NCBI GenBank assembly: GCA_007130145.1
Contig: SLSY01000180.1
Coordinates: 1-43,778, forward strand
Reading direction: 5' to 3'
Origin: Bacillota bacterium
Lineage (GTDB): Bacteria > Bacillota > Sulfobacillia > UBA8153
DNA: 43,778 nucleotides
Positions within the stretch are counted from its first letter, which is position 1. Each line of letters begins with the position of its first letter. Made by a program: the position numbers and the translations under genes. The notes beneath the pieces are model-generated. The model had not been told where the DNA came from. It made no database searches and saw only the letters and a list, made by a program, of their open reading frames with translations. Below are positions 9,563 through 18,790 of the stretch, piece after piece.

Positions 9563-10570
9563 ATGTCTAATGACAAGACACATGATATCGTTGCTTACGT
9601 GGTAGTAATATTGGTCGTTGGGCTTACAGCTACAGCCTGGGTATGGGCCGGCGCTGAAGCTCACACTTCGGAGCTGGAGATCACCATTGATGACGACGGG
9701 TTGATCACGGTCTGGAAGACGGAGGCCCACACGGTTGCTGAGGTATTGGCCGAGGCTGAGATCAAATTGCGCTTGTTTGATGAAATAGAACCTACACTTC
9801 TTACCGACATAGAGGAGGTATGCACCATCCGCATCCGCCGCGCACGGCCCGTGGCGATCCATGCTGACGGTGAGATCCTCAGGGTATTGACTCTGAAGCA
9901 ACGTGTTGGTGATATTCTGTCGGAAAACGATATATATATCGGTGAATGGGACCGAGTTCTCCCCGGTCTTGAGGACGAAGTCGAAGGTAACATTACCGTT
10001 CTACGGGTGCGGCATGAGGAAGTCCAGGAAACGCAGGTCGTTCCTTACGAGAAGCAGACAAAGAATGATCCAACGTTGGCTCTCGGCCTATCTCGTTTCG
10101 TGCAGAAGGGCAGTGAGGGTGAGGTTCTATTGACATATCGGAAGACCTACGAAGATGATGAGATGGTTTCACGGGAGATCATCAATGAAGAAGTCATAAC
10201 GGAAGTGGTCCATGAGCTTGTGGCACAAGGTGCCAGGGATACCATTCGTGTGATGGGAACCGAATACCGCATATCCCGAGCCCTGATCTCACGACGGGTG
10301 ACAGCCTATGATCCCGGTCCTATTTCCACGGGCAAGTGGGCTGATGGGCTCACCAAGACCGGCATTCCCGCTGGTGAAGGAGTAGTAGCCGTCGATCCTT
10401 CCGTTGTTCCGCTGGGTTCACGTCTCTATGTCGCCGGTTATGGATTTGCCGTTGCCGCGGATGTAGGCAGTGCCATTACCGGCACTGCGCTAGATGTGTG
10501 TTTCGACACGTATGAAGAAGCCATTCAATGGGGTGTGAAGCGAAACGTCAAGTTCTACATCTTAGAGTGA
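9563..10570 (+). CDS. YabE-like protein: N-terminal membrane anchor, DUF348 repeats, G5 domain and 3D domain
   Basis: Two DUF348-like repeats, G5-like RKTYEDDEMVSREIINEEV, C-terminal VTAYDPGP...GEGVVAVDPSVVPLGSRLYV...DVCFDTYEEAIQWG (3D). Confidence 0.88.
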   Translation: MSNDKTHDIVAYVVVILVVGLTATAWVWAGAEAHTSELEITIDDDGLITVWKTEAHTVAEVLAEAEIKLRLFDEIEPTLLTDIEEVCTIRIRRARPVAIHADGEILRVLTLKQRVGDILSENDIYIGEWDRVLPGLEDEVEGNITVLRVRHEEVQETQVVPYEKQTKNDPTLALGLSRFVQKGSEGEVLLTYRKTYEDDEMVSREIINEEVITEVVHELVAQGARDTIRVMGTEYRISRALISRRVTAYDPGPISTGKWADGLTKTGIPAGEGVVAVDPSVVPLGSRLYVAGYGFAVAADVGSAITGTALDVCFDTYEEAIQWGVKRNVKFYILE

Positions 10571-10583
10571 TGGTTCGGAGCGC

Positions 10584-11450
10584 ATGATGATGCATGATAA
10601 CGAGAACATTTCATCCGTCTCAACCCTGCGACGGTTGCTCGCGGACCATGGTATTGCCCCCAGGAAGCGCTGGGGGCAAAACTTCCTGATCGATCGCCGG
10701 ATTCTCGATGCGCTGATGACCAGCATTTCTCCCCAAGCCGGGGAGAAGATCCTGGAGATAGGACCGGGTGCAGGGGTGCTGACAAGAGCGCTGGCCGCCG
10801 CCGGCAGTCAGGTGCTGGCGTTGGATATCGATGCTCGCTTTGCATCCCTTTTACCGGAGGTTCTCGGGGAGTACGCAGATCGCGTGACCTTTCAACGAGG
10901 CGACGCGCTAGACTTTGATTTCCTGAGCTTCTCTCCAGATAAGGTGGTAGGCAATCTCCCCTATTACATCACTTCCCCTTTGCTCTTTCGCCTTCTCAAG
11001 TCGCGTCAGATACCACGAAGAATGGTGTTCATGGTTCAACTGGAAGTCGCTGAGAGGATCTGTGCCCACCCGGGAAGCAAGGCGTACGGCGTGCTCTCAG
11101 TGGTATGCGCATACCGCACCGAGTGCAGGATTCTTCTCAAGGCTCCTCCCAGTTCGTTTTGGCCCCAGCCTGACGTCCACTCGGCCGCCGTAGAGCTGGA
11201 GTCGGCGACGGGTGATTGGCTGCCCTCTTCACTTGAGCCTTTCTTCTTTTCCCTGGTTGAAAGCGCCTTCTCGCAGCGACGAAAGACCCTTGTCAATAGC
11301 CTGGGAGGACTTGGCATAGAGCGCAGTCAGTTGCGGCAGGCTCTTGTGGCGGCGTGCGTGGAACCCACTTCGCGGGCCGAGCAGCTATCGGTGGACGAGT
11401 TTCGTCGCCTGACCTGTATACTATATGAGAATGATGCCCGGTGGTTGTGA
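10584..11450 (+). CDS. rsmA: 16S rRNA (adenine1518/1519-N6)-dimethyltransferase
   Basis: KRWGQNFLID, ILEIGPGAGVLTRAL, VVGNLPYYITSPLLF, FSQRRKTLVNSL. Confidence 0.95.
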   Translation: MMMHDNENISSVSTLRRLLADHGIAPRKRWGQNFLIDRRILDALMTSISPQAGEKILEIGPGAGVLTRALAAAGSQVLALDIDARFASLLPEVLGEYADRVTFQRGDALDFDFLSFSPDKVVGNLPYYITSPLLFRLLKSRQIPRRMVFMVQLEVAERICAHPGSKAYGVLSVVCAYRTECRILLKAPPSSFWPQPDVHSAAVELESATGDWLPSSLEPFFFSLVESAFSQRRKTLVNSLGGLGIERSQLRQALVAACVEPTSRAEQLSVDEFRRLTCILYENDARWL

Positions 11451-11505
11451 TTGAACGGGGGGAATGCTACACTATACGTATACCTATGCAGGGAGGGGGT
11501 CGGCG

Positions 11506-11976
11506 GTGGTCTTCGTCAGTCCAACCAAGGGAGCTGCGACGTTTCAGGGCATGTTTGATGACATTATAGCCTATATCAAAGAAGCGCCGGATGCTTCCTA
11601 CAAACTGATCATCGGCACTGACTCTCATACGCGTGAAGAGATATGTATTGTCACCGCCATTATCATCCATCGCATCGGCAAGGGCGCCCGTTACTACTAT
11701 TGTCGCAATCGGGAGCGTAAGATGCCCAGCTTGCGGCAGCGCATCTTCCACGAGACCGCGCAGAGCCTGAGCATAGCCAGCCGCTTGGCCGAGAAACTCG
11801 CCCATAATGGCCATCATCAACTGAATGTTGAGATCCACTTGGACGTGGGACAGAATGGTCAAACCCGTGACCTCATCAAGGAGATCGTCGGTATGGTGGT
11901 GGGTAGTGGATTTGATGCGAAGATCAAGCCCTACTCTTTTGGTGCCTCCAAGGTTGCCGATAAACATTCCAAGTAG
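11506..11976 (+). CDS. YkuK/DUF458 family ribonuclease H-like protein
   Basis: YKLIIGTDSHTREEICIVTAIIIHRIGKGARYYYCRNRERKMPSLRQRI...KPYSFGASKVADKHSK; GTG start with gggaggg RBS. Confidence 0.82.
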   Translation: MVFVSPTKGAATFQGMFDDIIAYIKEAPDASYKLIIGTDSHTREEICIVTAIIIHRIGKGARYYYCRNRERKMPSLRQRIFHETAQSLSIASRLAEKLAHNGHHQLNVEIHLDVGQNGQTRDLIKEIVGMVVGSGFDAKIKPYSFGASKVADKHSK

Positions 11977-12003
11977 TGTTTGCCCTGCTCTAGCAGCCCT
12001 CAT

Positions 12004-12032
12004 TTGACTTAACCTCCGTCCTATGGTATTCT
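12004..12032 (+). promoter_or_regulatory. Candidate sigma-A promoter of veg
   Basis: TTGACT-N17-TATTCT with upstream TGg extended -10. Confidence 0.5.
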
Positions 12033-12057
12033 GTAAATTGAGAAAAGGCTTACAGGA

Positions 12058-12339
12058 ATGGTGGGTAGTATGAAAGCACTGGATGCCATTAAGCAAGAAT
12101 TGGACACCTATGTGGGAGAAAGTGTCAGGGTGCGCGCCAACCGCGGGCGTAATCGTCTGGTGGAACAAGAGGGTGTTTTGGAAAGCACCTATGGCAACAT
12201 CTTTGTGGTGAAGATGCAGCTGAGACCCGATGATGTGCGCCGGGTTTCCTATTCATACAGTGATGTGTTAACCGAGAACATTGAGTTGATCGTGTGCGGC
12301 GAAGACGGCGATGTGGTTCTGAAGGCCGAGAAAGGTTGA
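12058..12339 (+). CDS. veg: Veg family protein
   Basis: KALDAIKQELDTYVGESVRVRANRGRNRLVEQEGVLESTYGNIFVVKM matches Veg. Confidence 0.9.
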   Translation: MVGSMKALDAIKQELDTYVGESVRVRANRGRNRLVEQEGVLESTYGNIFVVKMQLRPDDVRRVSYSYSDVLTENIELIVCGEDGDVVLKAEKG

Positions 12340-12466
12340 TTTCGTCTAGCTAGCAACGTCTACTACTGGCAGGGGCATTTGGGCCCTTTTTTTCGTTTAA
12401 GTTGACGAAACTCACCTTGCAACTCTTCTTGCATAGTCTGGACTAAAGGGTTGCAAGGGGGACGCA

Positions 12467-13489
12467 GTGTTGAGGATACGCGTACAGCTACTGGCCAGCG
12501 AGGCCATCAAGGTACTGCAATTGCCCCAGGTAATGGGTGTTGGCTACGGCTACAAAGAAGTGCAAGGCGTTTGTACCTATGAGCCAGCGGTAACGGTCAT
12601 GGTCAGGAAGAAACTAACCGCTCAATCATTATCTCCCGGTCACATGATTCCGCCTAAGATGGCCGATGTACGCACCGATGTCATAGAGGTAGGCGACATC
12701 TGTGCGTTGCAAGAGCGGCGCACGCGCATGCGACCGGCGCGCCCCGGTGTCAGCATCGGGCACAAACGAGTCAGCGCAGGCACGATGGGAGCATTGGTTT
12801 ACGATGCTGAGAACGGCCAACCTTTGATCCTCTCCAACAACCATGTGCTAGCCAATGCGACGGATGGCACGGATGGGCGGGCCGAAAAGGGCGATGCTAT
12901 CTTGCAGCCCGGACGCCATGATGGAGGCAGCCCCGACGATGTTTTGGCCCATCTGGAACGATATGTTCCTCTACATCGCGTGTTCGCGCGCCCCAGTTGT
13001 GTCATTGCGGCCAGCTTGGAGCGGATGGCCAACCGCTTCGTCAACTGGCTCAGGGCCGACTACGAGTTTCGCATCATCAGGCACTCACCAGCGCGCAATC
13101 AAGTAGATGCTGCGGTGGCCCGCCCCGTCGAGGAGAACCTGATATTATCAGACATTCTTGATATCGGTGTGCCGGGCGAAGCCACCGAAGCCCAGCTGGG
13201 CATGCGAGTGCAAAAGAGTGGCAGGACCAGCGGCTGGACCGAAGCACACGTCAAGGTCATTGATGCTGTGCTTCGCATCGCCGTGGGTGACATTGGTCTT
13301 GCCATGTTTACCGATCAGATCGTGACCACTCCACTAGGTCAGCCGGGAGACAGTGGATCGTTGGTGCTCACGGAAGATAGAAGACCCGTGGGCCTTCTGG
13401 GGGCAGGATCACAGCAAGTAACCGTATGCAACAAAATCCAGCTGGTACTCTCTCTACTGCATATTGCCCTGAACTCTGGGGAATCTTAA
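12467..13489 (+). CDS. Trypsin-like (S1-fold) serine protease
   Basis: ILSNNHVLAN (His), RNQVDAAVARP (Asp), TPLGQPGDSGSLVL (Ser); N-terminal GVGYGYKEV...AVTVMVRKK segment; TTG start after aaggggg. Confidence 0.78.
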   Translation: MLRIRVQLLASEAIKVLQLPQVMGVGYGYKEVQGVCTYEPAVTVMVRKKLTAQSLSPGHMIPPKMADVRTDVIEVGDICALQERRTRMRPARPGVSIGHKRVSAGTMGALVYDAENGQPLILSNNHVLANATDGTDGRAEKGDAILQPGRHDGGSPDDVLAHLERYVPLHRVFARPSCVIAASLERMANRFVNWLRADYEFRIIRHSPARNQVDAAVARPVEENLILSDILDIGVPGEATEAQLGMRVQKSGRTSGWTEAHVKVIDAVLRIAVGDIGLAMFTDQIVTTPLGQPGDSGSLVLTEDRRPVGLLGAGSQQVTVCNKIQLVLSLLHIALNSGES

Positions 13490-13514
13490 TTCCGCCAGAG
13501 GAAGGAGCTAGCAA

Positions 13515-14366
13515 TTGTCAGAGCAGCATCAAGGCACCTTGGTCATCATCGGCGGTGCAGAAGACAAGGATAGTGATTGCGAGATACTGCGCAAGCTGGC
13601 TGGTCTCTGTAGCCAAAGAGGCAAGATGGTGGTGGTGACGGTAGCGGCGCAAAAACAGCGAGAAGCCGGAGCCCGCTACCAGGAGGTGTTCTTTGCCCTG
13701 GGTCTAGAGGATACGGCCATTCTCCCTTTGGCTAAGCGCAGTGAAGCCAACAGTCCTCGGGTGAGGAGCCTGCTCAAAGACGCCGGAGCTGTGTTTTTCA
13801 CCGGCGGAGACCAGCTTCGCATTACCGGCATGGTGGGCGGTACCGAATTGGGGCACCGGTTGAAGCAGTTGTATCATGCCGGCATTATCATTGCCGGTAC
13901 CAGCGCAGGTGCCGCCGCCATGAGCCAAACCATGATCATCGGTGGCCGGGAAAGTGATGCGCCCCGGCACGCGACAGCGCATATGGCGCCCGGTTTGGGC
14001 CTTCTCGATGATGTAGTGGTGGATCAACATTTTGCCCAGAGGGGAAGAATCGGCCGCTTGCTGTCGGCCATCGCCCAGAATCCGCGGGTCATCGGTCTGG
14101 GCGTGGATGAAGATACGGCGGCCTTTGTTCGCTCAGGAAGAGACATGACCGTGGTAGGTTCTGGTTCGGTCACCATTTTGGATGCGACCGGTATCAACCA
14201 TAGCAATCTTTCGGAAACCTCACTAGGACAGCCCCTGGCCCTGTCGCACGTGGTCTGTCACGTGCTGCCTTCAGGATATGCGTATGACCTGAGAAAGAGG
14301 ACCATGTTGGAGCCCGAGAAGGAGAAGGAACATAGCTATGAAGAAGACCTCACGGCTGGTCATTAA
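13515..14366 (+). CDS. cphB: Cyanophycinase
   Basis: TLVIIGGAEDK, GAVFFTGGDQLRI, IIAGTSAGAAAMS nucleophile motif, GLGLLDDVVVDQHF, IGLGVDEDTA. Confidence 0.93.
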   Translation: MSEQHQGTLVIIGGAEDKDSDCEILRKLAGLCSQRGKMVVVTVAAQKQREAGARYQEVFFALGLEDTAILPLAKRSEANSPRVRSLLKDAGAVFFTGGDQLRITGMVGGTELGHRLKQLYHAGIIIAGTSAGAAAMSQTMIIGGRESDAPRHATAHMAPGLGLLDDVVVDQHFAQRGRIGRLLSAIAQNPRVIGLGVDEDTAAFVRSGRDMTVVGSGSVTILDATGINHSNLSETSLGQPLALSHVVCHVLPSGYAYDLRKRTMLEPEKEKEHSYEEDLTAGH

Positions 14367-17013
14367 GAGTATCCGCACCCTTGAGGGCCCCAATCTCCAC
14401 ACATACCAACCGGTGGTCGCAATGCTGGTGTCATTGGGAGCTTACAGTGACATTCCCACCTCCAAACTCACGTCTTTCAACAAGAACCTCCTTGGCCTCC
14501 TTCCCAACCTCAAAGAACACCACTGTACCCGCGGGCAGCGGGGAGGATTCATCCAGCGCCTGCTCCAAGGCACCTTGCTGGGTCATGTCATCGAGCATGT
14601 GGCTTTGGAACTGCAGGTTCTCAGTGGCATGAATGTGGTATACGGCAAGACGCGCGCGGCCCATCAAGATGGTCTCTACCGTGTGGTGGTGGAGTATCAG
14701 TGTGCAGAAGTGGCCCATTATGCGCTGCGGGCGGCTGTGGAACTTGTAGATGGTCTGCTTGACAAGCGTGTCATGAGTGTTGCTCCCCATATTGAGACCA
14801 TGGAGCGGTTGCGGGCCCGCTATGATCTGGGTCCTAGCACGCGGGCCGTCGTTGAAGCGGCAAAGAGGCGAGGCATTCCCGTACTGCGTTTGAATAAGGG
14901 GAGTCTGGTGCAATTGGGTTACGGGGCACGACAGCAGCGCATTCAGGGCACATTGACCCAGCATACCTCATGTATAGCCGTGGATATTGCCACTGACAAG
15001 GAGATGACCAAGGCTCTGTTGAGCCAGCATGGCATTCCCGTACCCCCGGGTGGGTTGGTTACCAGTGAGCAGGAGGCGGTGGGACTTTTGCGCAGGCTCC
15101 GCGGCACCATGGTGGTCAAGCCGTGTGATAGCAACCAGGGCAAGGGTGTCAGTCTCAAGGTGCAAGGGAGTCACAGCTTGCGTAAAGCCTACCGGGTTGC
15201 GGCAACGTACAGCGATCGAGTCATTGTTGAGCGCTACATTGAGGGGCGCAACTATCGGGTGCTGGTGGTGGCGGGGGAGGTGATTGCGGTCAGTGAGCGC
15301 ATCCCAGCCCATGTCATGGGAGACGGTAGGAGTACTATCACCGAATTGACAAACAAGATGAATGAAGATCCCCGGCGTGGTCTGGGGCACGAAAAGCCGC
15401 TTACCCGCTTGCCCATGGACATGCAAACTCTCTCCGTTCTGGGGAGCCAAGGCCTGGCAGGGGATGATGTACTGCCGGAGGGTCGCCGTGCTTACCTGCG
15501 CTGGAACGCCAATCTGAGCACCGGGGGCATCGCCCATGACGCCACCACAGACATTGCTCCTGCCAATGCTCAAATGGCTGTGGAGGCGGCCCGTTTGGTG
15601 GATTTGGATGTGGCGGGTGTGGACATCATTGCCCATGATATAGGCCAGGACATACGTCAGAGCAACGGCGCCGTCATTGAGGTCAACGCAGCTCCGGGCA
15701 TCCGCATGCACCATTATCCCAACCGGGGTATACCTCGCGATGCGGGTCTCTCCATTGTGAACTACCTGTTTGCAACAAGCGACAATGGACGCATTCCCCT
15801 GGTTGCCGTGACCGGAACCAATGGAAAGACCACGGTCAGCCGTCTTCTGGCGCATATGGGCCGCAACGGGGGCAAAGTCACCGGCTGCGCATGCAGCGAT
15901 GGGGTATACGTGGATGAACAGTGTTTGCTCCTGGGTGATGCCAGTGGGCCACGCAGTGCCCGCATGATGCTGGAGAATCCTCGCGTCGAGATGGCGGTGC
16001 TGGAAACGGCCCGCGGGGGCATGATTCGCGCGGGGTTGGGCTTTGATGAGTGCGATGTGGCTGTGGTTACCAATCTCGGCGATGACCACGTGGGTCAAGA
16101 CGGTATCGATAATTTAGACGCGTTGCGTGACGTTAAAGGCCTGGTAGTAGAAGTTGTTCGTCCCGGTGGAACCGTTGTGCTCAATGCCGATGATGCTATG
16201 GTGTGCTCGTTGGCCCGTCGTGCCCGCTCGCGGATCATCTACTTTGGCCTGACCGCAGACAATGTGGCTCTCAGAGATCATATGGACTCAGGAGGTCAAG
16301 CAATCTACTGCCGGGGTGATCACATCTTTCAGTATACGGGTAACCAGGAATTGCCCCTCATTTCGCTTGCGTCCGTGCCCTGCACGTTTGCCGGTCGCTA
16401 CCTGCCCAATGTTGCCAACGTTCTGGCCGCTCTGGGGGCCGCCATGGCTCTGGGTATCCCGCCTATGGCTATGATACGAACGCTCAACGAGTTCAAGCCC
16501 GATGCCCGATGCAACCCGGGACGCTTGGAAATCATCGAGGTCAATGGTTACCGGTTGTGCGTGGATTACGCACACAATCCTCCGGCAGTGGCAGCTTTGG
16601 CTCAATTCGGCCGCCAGCTGTGCAACCAAGGCGGCAAGTGCATTGGCGTGGTGACGGCACCGGGTGATCGGACCAATGCGGCGCTGAGACGATTCGGACA
16701 GGCATTGGCCTACGGATTCGACCAGCTGATCATCAAGGAAGATACGGATCGCAGAGGACGCCAGCCGGGAGAGACGGCGCAGATTATTAAGGCGGCGGTT
16801 CGGGCAGCGAAGCCCCAGCTGCCGGTGGAAGTAATGTTGTCAGAGCAACAGGCCATTGAACGCGCGCTCGAGCACAGCAAAGGAGACGATCTGGTGGTTG
16901 TTCTCTACGAAACGTATGATCTCACCATGAATGTGCTCACCAATCTTGGGGGCAAGCCAACTCATACCACATGCCCCGCTCCAACCGTAGCAGGAAAAGC
17001 GTCTCAGGTCTAG
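14338..17013 (+). CDS. cphA: Cyanophycin synthetase (ATP-grasp plus Mur-ligase domains)
   Basis: 891 aa; ATP-grasp (GTMVVKPCDSNQGKGVSLKV, VERYIEGRNYRVLVV), Mur-ligase loop VAVTGTNGKTTVSRLL, LETARGGMIRAGLGFDECDVAVVTNLGDDH. Confidence 0.95.
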   Translation: MKKTSRLVIKSIRTLEGPNLHTYQPVVAMLVSLGAYSDIPTSKLTSFNKNLLGLLPNLKEHHCTRGQRGGFIQRLLQGTLLGHVIEHVALELQVLSGMNVVYGKTRAAHQDGLYRVVVEYQCAEVAHYALRAAVELVDGLLDKRVMSVAPHIETMERLRARYDLGPSTRAVVEAAKRRGIPVLRLNKGSLVQLGYGARQQRIQGTLTQHTSCIAVDIATDKEMTKALLSQHGIPVPPGGLVTSEQEAVGLLRRLRGTMVVKPCDSNQGKGVSLKVQGSHSLRKAYRVAATYSDRVIVERYIEGRNYRVLVVAGEVIAVSERIPAHVMGDGRSTITELTNKMNEDPRRGLGHEKPLTRLPMDMQTLSVLGSQGLAGDDVLPEGRRAYLRWNANLSTGGIAHDATTDIAPANAQMAVEAARLVDLDVAGVDIIAHDIGQDIRQSNGAVIEVNAAPGIRMHHYPNRGIPRDAGLSIVNYLFATSDNGRIPLVAVTGTNGKTTVSRLLAHMGRNGGKVTGCACSDGVYVDEQCLLLGDASGPRSARMMLENPRVEMAVLETARGGMIRAGLGFDECDVAVVTNLGDDHVGQDGIDNLDALRDVKGLVVEVVRPGGTVVLNADDAMVCSLARRARSRIIYFGLTADNVALRDHMDSGGQAIYCRGDHIFQYTGNQELPLISLASVPCTFAGRYLPNVANVLAALGAAMALGIPPMAMIRTLNEFKPDARCNPGRLEIIEVNGYRLCVDYAHNPPAVAALAQFGRQLCNQGGKCIGVVTAPGDRTNAALRRFGQALAYGFDQLIIKEDTDRRGRQPGETAQIIKAAVRAAKPQLPVEVMLSEQQAIERALEHSKGDDLVVVLYETYDLTMNVLTNLGGKPTHTTCPAPTVAGKASQV

Positions 17014-17051
17014 AACGCTCTCTTTTAGTCCTTACGGTTGGAGCGTCTATC

Positions 17052-17927
17052 ATGTCCCAAATTGTCCGTCTTCGGGCGCACGCGAAAGTTAACTTGACTT
17101 TGGATGTTTTGGGCCTGAGAGCTGATGGCTATCATGACATTGATTCGGTTATGACCCAGCTCGAGTTGGCCGATCAGATCCAGCTCACCGCCCGCGCTGA
17201 CGGGCGTATCGCCGTTGACACCAATGAACCAAAGCTTGCTTGCGACGAAAGTAATCTGGTCTATCAGGCAGCACAAGCTCTTGTGCCCTACTGCCGCTCC
17301 GCTCGGGGTGTGGACATATTCATTGATAAACGCATTCCCATGGCCGCCGGCCTAGGTGGAGGCAGCGCTGATGCAGCGTCTGTGCTCGTGGGCCTCAATC
17401 AACTATGGTCTTTGCAGTTGGAGGACGATGAACTGGCTGCTATTGGCGCACATCTGGGGTCGGATGTGCCCTTTTGCGTGTACGGGGGCTGTGCTCGGGT
17501 GCGCGGCCGGGGGGAACGGGTAGAGAGGATATGGCACCGTCCCCGGGGCTGGGTGGTGCTGGCCCGCCCCCCGCAAAGCCAGCTTTTCAGCGGTGATATC
17601 TACCGGTGCTTCGATGAAATGGCGGCGAAGCGACCCGCTGCGCCTTACACCCCGGGCATGCTCGAGGCCTTAGCTCAGGGTGATGGACGACTGCTTGCCT
17701 CGCGCATGGGCAATCATCTGGAACCCGCGGTGATGGAAGCCGAGCCTGTCATCATCGACATCCGGCGTATCATCATGGCTCGTGACCAGAGCTGGGGTGT
17801 TTGCGTTTCAGGCAGCGGACCAACCGTAGTGGCCCTGGTCAGCGATAGGCAAGCGGGTGCGACGTTGGTCCAACAGCTCATGGCTGCCGGCGTTGCGCAA
17901 GGGCTCTTGACCCGTTTCAAAGAATAA
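17052..17927 (+). CDS. ispE: 4-diphosphocytidyl-2-C-methyl-D-erythritol kinase
   Basis: RAHAKVNLTLDVLGLRADGYHDIDSVM, IPMAAGLGGGSADAASVL, VCVSGSGPTVVAL; start refined within ORF 16971..17927. Confidence 0.94.
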   Translation: MSQIVRLRAHAKVNLTLDVLGLRADGYHDIDSVMTQLELADQIQLTARADGRIAVDTNEPKLACDESNLVYQAAQALVPYCRSARGVDIFIDKRIPMAAGLGGGSADAASVLVGLNQLWSLQLEDDELAAIGAHLGSDVPFCVYGGCARVRGRGERVERIWHRPRGWVVLARPPQSQLFSGDIYRCFDEMAAKRPAAPYTPGMLEALAQGDGRLLASRMGNHLEPAVMEAEPVIIDIRRIIMARDQSWGVCVSGSGPTVVALVSDRQAGATLVQQLMAAGVAQGLLTRFKE

Positions 17928-17954
17928 CGGCCCCGGCAGGAGGGGAGAAAGAAG

Positions 17955-18740
17955 TTGCAGGACGAACGAATAACACCAGTTGACGTAGTGGTGCTGGCAG
18001 GACGAGCCAACACGGGGAAACTAAGGGAGGTTTCCCAAGAGGAGCAGGAAGCGCTCATTGCATTGAACGGGAGACCCCAGGTGGAGTATGTTCTGGATGC
18101 TCTGACGCAGGCGCAGCTGACGAGGGGTATCGTGCTGGTGGCCCCCGATGATCTGGAAGGTTTGGTGCGGCCAGGCATTGAGCGCGTGCCAGCGACTGAA
18201 GGAATGCTCGGGAATTTGAAGGAGGGATTGTCTCAAGCCCAAAGCGATTGGGTGTTGATTGCCACCTCGGACATTCCGCTTATCAAGCCCGAAATGGTGG
18301 ATGAGTTTATCAGGGCCTGCTGGTCTCAACCGGGAGCGAGTGTATACATGCCGGTGGTGCCGGCGGCAGTGTTGGAGGCATTTCATAGCGATATGAAGCG
18401 TACCTATGGGCGGGTGAAAGAGGGACGCTTGACCGGAGGGAACCTTTTTTTGATTCAGCGCCAGCTTCCGGACTATGCCTGGAAGCGAGCTGAGGAGTTT
18501 GTTGCCGCACGCAAGAGTGTCATGCGTTTGACCAGCTTGCTGGGAGTGGGTTTTGTGCTCCGCATGTTGCTGTTGCCGCCGAGCATTGAGCAGCTGGAGA
18601 CACGAATCGGCCAGCTGGTGGGCCTGTCGGTTAAGGCCATCCACAGCACCTGCTCGGAACTGGCGGTGGACTGCGACAAACCGTCGGATTACGCTGTGAT
18701 CAGCGCTATTCTCCGCACTCAGGCCGAGCAGGAGAAGTAG
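17955..18740 (+). CDS. MobA-like/NTP-transferase domain protein
   Basis: DVVVLAGRANTGKL, ALIALNGRPQVEYVLDAL, WVLIATSDIPLIKPEMVDEF, LTGGNLFLI. Confidence 0.75.
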   Translation: MQDERITPVDVVVLAGRANTGKLREVSQEEQEALIALNGRPQVEYVLDALTQAQLTRGIVLVAPDDLEGLVRPGIERVPATEGMLGNLKEGLSQAQSDWVLIATSDIPLIKPEMVDEFIRACWSQPGASVYMPVVPAAVLEAFHSDMKRTYGRVKEGRLTGGNLFLIQRQLPDYAWKRAEEFVAARKSVMRLTSLLGVGFVLRMLLLPPSIEQLETRIGQLVGLSVKAIHSTCSELAVDCDKPSDYAVISAILRTQAEQEK

Positions 18741-18790
18741 AACAATATCGAGAAAAACATGCATGAACATTCGGGTGAAGGGGATGGGTT

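Noticed and set aside
9928-9941. Perfect palindrome CGATATATATATCG
   Set aside because: Inside the yabE-like coding sequence (encodes DIYI); simple AT repeat, probably coincidental.
11467-12168. 233-aa minus-strand ORF opposite the YkuK-like and veg genes
   Set aside because: Covers two conserved genes and the veg promoter; shadow ORF.
14968-16098. 376-aa minus-strand ORF opposite cphA
   Set aside because: Shadow ORF from the codon bias of cphA; His/Ala/Gly-rich with no domain pattern.
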